Source of the DNA: Ottelia alismoides | Lineage: Eukaryota; Streptophyta; Magnoliopsida; Alismatales; Hydrocharitaceae | DNA length: 64,000 bases | Assembly: GCA_037367405.1 (NCBI GenBank) | Contig: JAZKJV010010537.1 | Coordinates: 124,001 to 188,000 of the forward strand | Direction: 5' to 3' | Shown here: positions 60,105-64,000 of the stretch, in pieces | How positions within the stretch are numbered: the stretch's first letter is position 1 | How the letters are laid out: every line of letters starts with the position of its first letter | Notes under the pieces: generated by a model | The model's database searches: none | What the model saw: only the letters and a program-made list of their open reading frames with translations | What the model was told of the DNA's origin: nothing | Program-made: the position numbers and the translations under genes

Positions 60105-61314
60105 ATAGATTCACCCACTCAACATAGTGAAGGCACGTCAGGGCTCGACCGCTTATCTTTTTTATTTTAATTTTAAGGGATCAAACAATCTTGAAAAAGT
60201 TAAGAGGAGCTGTTGGGTGCTGAAATATTTCACAAAGACTGTCCCGAGTTCATACAACTAGTTGCATCCACTTTCAACCACTATGGGTGTAAGTACGGAC
60301 CATTAGATGGCTACCCGTGTTACTTAAGGACGGAGCCTTTCACGATGTCCTCTAAACCGCCCACTCTGCTAAGGGAGTCGGATCGTAAACGGCTATCCGA
60401 AACCCTCACTGAGAAGTAGATAGTTGTTTTTAAAAACAATAGTCTAAATGAAAATTTTCGATTTTGGCTCTACCCTAAGTGTACGATCTTATCCTTACAA
60501 ACAATGAGTGGGTTTCTCTCCATCAGACACAAGGGTAAATTTGTGTCAATTTTATTTACAGTCACCTTTATTAGCAGTCCTAGTTTTAAATTAAGGTTAT
60601 CACTGAAGTTTAAAATGAGCGCAAAAATTCACGTCTTTAATTCCTAGGTTGTAAAACTGAGGAGGGAGAATCGAAAAAGCCATAGCAAGTGTATATCAAT
60701 GATGCATGCTTAAGAAGAAGACTTACAGTGATTCCTCACGTATACGGGATGCAATACAAGGAATTAAAATTACACTGAATGTTATGCACAGAGGAAAAAC
60801 GTCCTAAGAAGATAGTTCTATAAGCAGGCAAGAATTGATTTCAATTTGGCTAATGTTGAACGGTCTACCGGTGCATATAATTAGTGAAAGTGTGGCCTAA
60901 GAATTACGGGCACAATCAATGATAAACAAGCAAGCGTATATATGCCTAGTTCTTACGCCACTCCAGTCGGGTCCCAACCACATAGAAGGGGTTGAAACAG
61001 ACCCAATACACCACAGAGAAGTTCAGTCCTGAATATTACAAATTAACATGGTTCAAAGAGAGAGGGATTTTGTGAATGATGTAAAAAAATTAAATCTACA
61101 CTAAGCTTCTCTCACACAAAATTAAGATTCCATCTTTGTCCTTGCAGATCCTTAATTTATATCCCAAAATTCGCTCCGAGTAATTTGTGAAGAGAGAAAT
61201 TGCGATTAGTATCATAAGTGAGGAAAATACAAATAAAATAAAATGCAAATAAGAGAGAGAAAAATAACACAGAAAAAATTACAAAAAATAATTTAAAACC
61301 CTTAAAATTCGTCG
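60105..61314 (-). other. Leader of the retroelement
   Basis: Non-coding DNA between the primer site and the gag-like frame. Only short frames; no separate gene seen. Confidence 0.6.
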
Positions 61315-61333
61315 TTCCCTGGCAACGATGCCA
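61315..61333 (-). other. Primer-binding site, tRNA-Asp-like
   Basis: The minus strand reads TGGCATCGTTGCCAGGGAA, two bases from the LTR at 61336. It resembles the complement of the plant tRNA-Asp 3' end with three or four changes and fixes the minus-strand orientation of the element. Confidence 0.75.
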
Positions 61334-61335
61334 TT

Positions 61336-63682
61336 TGATGGAGGCAAAATTCACCTCATTAATAATTGATAATTGTAGTATAGGAGGTGAAAAAACGGTC
61401 AATCAAGAATCACAATCTTTTGAATGTTGTGGAAAATTTATACTTGGCAAGTTTACCAAGGTCGAACAGAGAGAAAGGTGATTTTTACTTACGAGGTTTT
61501 AAATTAATTTAAATAATTAAATAATTTCTAGGTTAATTTCAGTGTTGGAAAAATAGATTGGAAATAAAATACAATGCAATGGTGAAAAGATACAACGTGA
61601 AGGAAATTTAAACAGAGAAAATGAAGCTCAGGATCTGTGATTTATGATTTTAAATCCTCAATGATATGATCAATAAATCCCCAAAATTAATCATAGATCA
61701 TAACGAAATTCAGACTGCTGTTATTTTTCCAATCAAATTCAAGCTATAAGCAAAGAGATTAATCAATAAGTAATTCAATCGCTCAGGAGATCAAGAAAAT
61801 AATCTTTGAATAGATGTGAAAATCTCACAAATCTCTAAAAACTAATTCTTAGACAAATAAAATCTGATCAGCTAAAAACACAAGAATTAGATTAAGACTC
61901 CTCAAATACACCCCTGTAAGGATTAATTCTTTAGAAATATTTGACAATTATCACACGGAATTAATCAAATTAAATTCTATAACCAAATATTCCTGCAAAA
62001 GATATTGTGATTTTCTCCACAAAAATAGGGCACCAATATGTCAAAATTAGCCTACATAAATCACATTACTTCTTTAATTAATAATCCTTCAGAAACAACC
62101 TCAGTTCTATCCACAAACTATGCCAAATGATAGAGCATGAAAAGAGCTTCAAAATGACATATTTATACGAAAATCAGAGTTCGTATGTAAAAGATATGAT
62201 AAAATGAATTTGCAGGGACTAGAATGTAAATAAAATAAAGTTTTTCCTTCAAATGGTCCCTGTAGGGACTTATTTGTAAATAATGAAATCCGAATGGGTC
62301 TCCCTGCAAATTACCCCAAGCGAGGGTCTTTTGTAATTAAAGAACTTCTGGAGGGCCTGCGCGAAAATTTTCGAATGTCACGTGCAAGGCACATGACAAT
62401 GACATCAGCTGCCAAGGGCTTCTTGCGATTTCTTGAAACTCGAAGGTTCCTGGTGCAATTTCTCCAAGGTCGCACGTTCTGGGAACGTGCGCTATGGAGG
62501 CTCAGGTACCAGACCAGGAGGCTCGGGCGCAGGGCTATGTGCAGTCAACGGCTGGAAGGGGAGAAGATGGGGTCACGTACTGGGCACGTGACCTGGAGGA
62601 GAGATAAGAGAGAGTGGGGTGCCACGTGGCACACCCATGGGCTGCCACGTGTCACCCCTAAAATTTTCAAAAATAAAGAAGAAGAAAAATATTAAAGAAA
62701 TAGAAGGAGAGCTCGGATCAAAAAATTTCCTTCACAAAAGTTGTTTGTCTCAACGAGATTCTACAACTTTCATGAAGGATCCAGGAGCAAAAGCGGTCAT
62801 ATGTGCGAAGTGATATTTTTGGTGGTCTCCAAGTGTATAGAAAACATATTTTTTGGAGTTTTGTAATTTTTGGTGGTTTTTAAAGAGAATGAAAATTATT
62901 TTAACAAATACGATAAAATAGAAAAATAATTATTTGCACACTAATCTATTTTTTATTTTTAGTAAATAAGAAAATAAGAAAATAAAGTAGAAGTACGAAA
63001 CACGCAATTTTTGTACAGACTCACAACGGATACTCGGAAACAGTCAGTTTCTTTGAGTTCTGTCTTGATCCAGTTTTGGATTTTTAAGCAGTTTGATAAA
63101 ACTTTTATCAAAGAACACAAATGAAAAAGAAATAAAATTAAAAGGGTTAATTATGTACATAAAAACTCAGGTCAAAAATAGCAAAAAGTTAAAGTGTGCA
63201 AAAGAGGCCCAAAACCCAATTTTCATATACGAGCTCCGAATTTTACGAAATTGATCTTGTTTTGAAGGTATTTGAAAATGGAGTACCTTAAAAGTGAGTA
63301 TACCAAAATCGAATACTGTTTGAGGAAGATATGTGTGTTTTAGTCCATTAGATGTGAAATTAGACTTTGGGATTATTAGACACTTATTTGAGTTATTAAT
63401 TTTTTTGTATTTTTTATTTAATTCTGTTAGTAATATCTACACAATGAAGATGGTTTGGGGTCAATCGGATTTAATATGAATTAATTAAAAATATAGAAAA
63501 TTATCAGCTTTTTAGGCCGATTTACACTTGGAATTTTTAATGCAATTATGCATGATGAAATGCAAATATTATTTACACATGTATGAATGCTATTGATGCT
63601 CTATTAGTTATTAAATGAAAATGATTTGTGGGGAACATAGCCTAATTGAAGAATATTAGCATGGTGAATACATGATTCAACA
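61336..63682 (-). repeat. 5' LTR of the 14.5-kb element
   Basis: 2347 bp, the partner of 49145-52345. It lacks the 968-bp GC-rich block but has about 100 bp (62585-62690, with repeated CCACGTG words) that the partner lacks. Confidence 0.85.
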
Positions 63683-64000
63683 GTTAACATCCCATGTACT
63701 ATGATTGTTATCCGATGGCTTGTGATATTGTTTGGATGTTTCTTCTTGGTATTATTTTGCGAAAATTTTGAAACTGTTATATTCCATTCATTCCACATAT
63801 AGGGTAAGATCAATCCTCAAAGTAGGAGGTGAACGGGAAAGAAATCCCTCAATTTTGAGCATACGAGGGAGAGGAACAAGTTTCAAGTCCATAGACATAG
63901 CCCGAGATCATGAGGAAAGAGTGGAGAAATCAATGTAGAGGTACAGTTTGACTATAGTGATGAATTTGTAATTCACCTCCCTTATATGTAGATTTGATCT
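63683..64000 (+). mobile_element. Continuation of the split Copia-like LTR
   Basis: After the GTTAA duplication, CATCCCATGTACTATG continues from the sequence left of 49145. An LTR-like end (ATTCCACA) lies near 63800. The sequence then runs to the window edge without a recognisable frame or primer site. Confidence 0.35.

Larger units (their letters stand above)
49145..63682 (-). mobile_element. 14.5-kb gypsy-type LTR retrotransposon
   Basis: Direct LTRs at 49145-52345 and 61336-63682, a minus-strand tRNA-Asp-like primer site at 61315-61333, a minus-strand polypurine tract at 52346-52360 and flanking 5-mers ATTAA/GTTAA. Read on the minus strand, the internal region has a gag-protease frame (60104-57858), but neither reverse transcriptase nor integrase is visible, so it is non-autonomous. 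A 3.7-kb solo LTR of another family sits inside (53487-57223). Internal sequences match the 10207-18866 element. The tRNA-Asp primer site and the protease sequence point to the Athila/Tat side of Ty3/gypsy. Confidence 0.85.

Overview
The window looks like repeat-rich nuclear DNA of a flowering plant. It contains an R2R3-MYB gene with the usual plant intron positions, Ty3/gypsy-type LTR elements with a tRNA-Asp-like primer site, Mutator-, hAT- and CACTA-like DNA transposons, and AT-rich DNA with long dinucleotide tracts. The species cannot be named from the sequence. There are no bacterial operons, CRISPR arrays, rRNA genes or recognisable tRNA genes.

Only one intact protein gene is convincing: a three-exon R2R3-MYB transcription factor on the plus strand at 24565-25794 (220 residues), most like the RAX/MYB36 group (subgroup 14). 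Nearly everything else is transposable elements, often nested.

Layout. 1-5.7 kb: foldback MITEs, an unrecognised gene relic and a Copia-like LTR piece. 5.6-8.7 kb: a solo LTR inside a split MITE. 9.1-9.7 kb: a Copia-type LTR remnant next to a reverse-strand primer site. 10.2-18.9 kb: a complete plus-strand LTR retrotransposon with no coding capacity. 18.9-24 kb: small DNA elements, including a clean hAT. 24.5-25.8 kb: the MYB gene. 26.7-31.1 kb: MITEs plus a 2.0-kb Pack-MULE that has captured a protein-kinase gene, now a pseudogene. 31.5-35.1 kb: a solo LTR. 35.2-36.5 kb: a young, very G-rich Mutator-type element. 36.9-38.3 kb: foldback MITEs around a TRIM with one inverted LTR. 38.5-41.9 kb: a decayed hAT-like element. 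42.3-46.8 kb: a degraded CACTA-like element with a broken Transposase_24-like gene. 47.9-63.8 kb: a Copia-like LTR split by a 14.5-kb minus-strand gypsy-type element, which itself holds a further solo LTR.

The elements form a readable insertion history, because many target-site duplications (TSDs) survive. The two large gypsy-type elements have related internal sequences and share an LTR start (TGATGARTCC), a tRNA-Asp-like primer site and a polypurine tract of the AAGTATAGGGGG type, although neither encodes a visible reverse transcriptase. The points most worth a second look are the kinase-bearing Pack-MULE, three copies of one 9-bp target site around two adjacent elements, the TRIM with an inverted LTR, the gag-protease frame broken by stops but no frameshifts, and repeated polypurine-tract-like motifs inside the retroelements. 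I found no evidence of a new defence or biosynthetic system.
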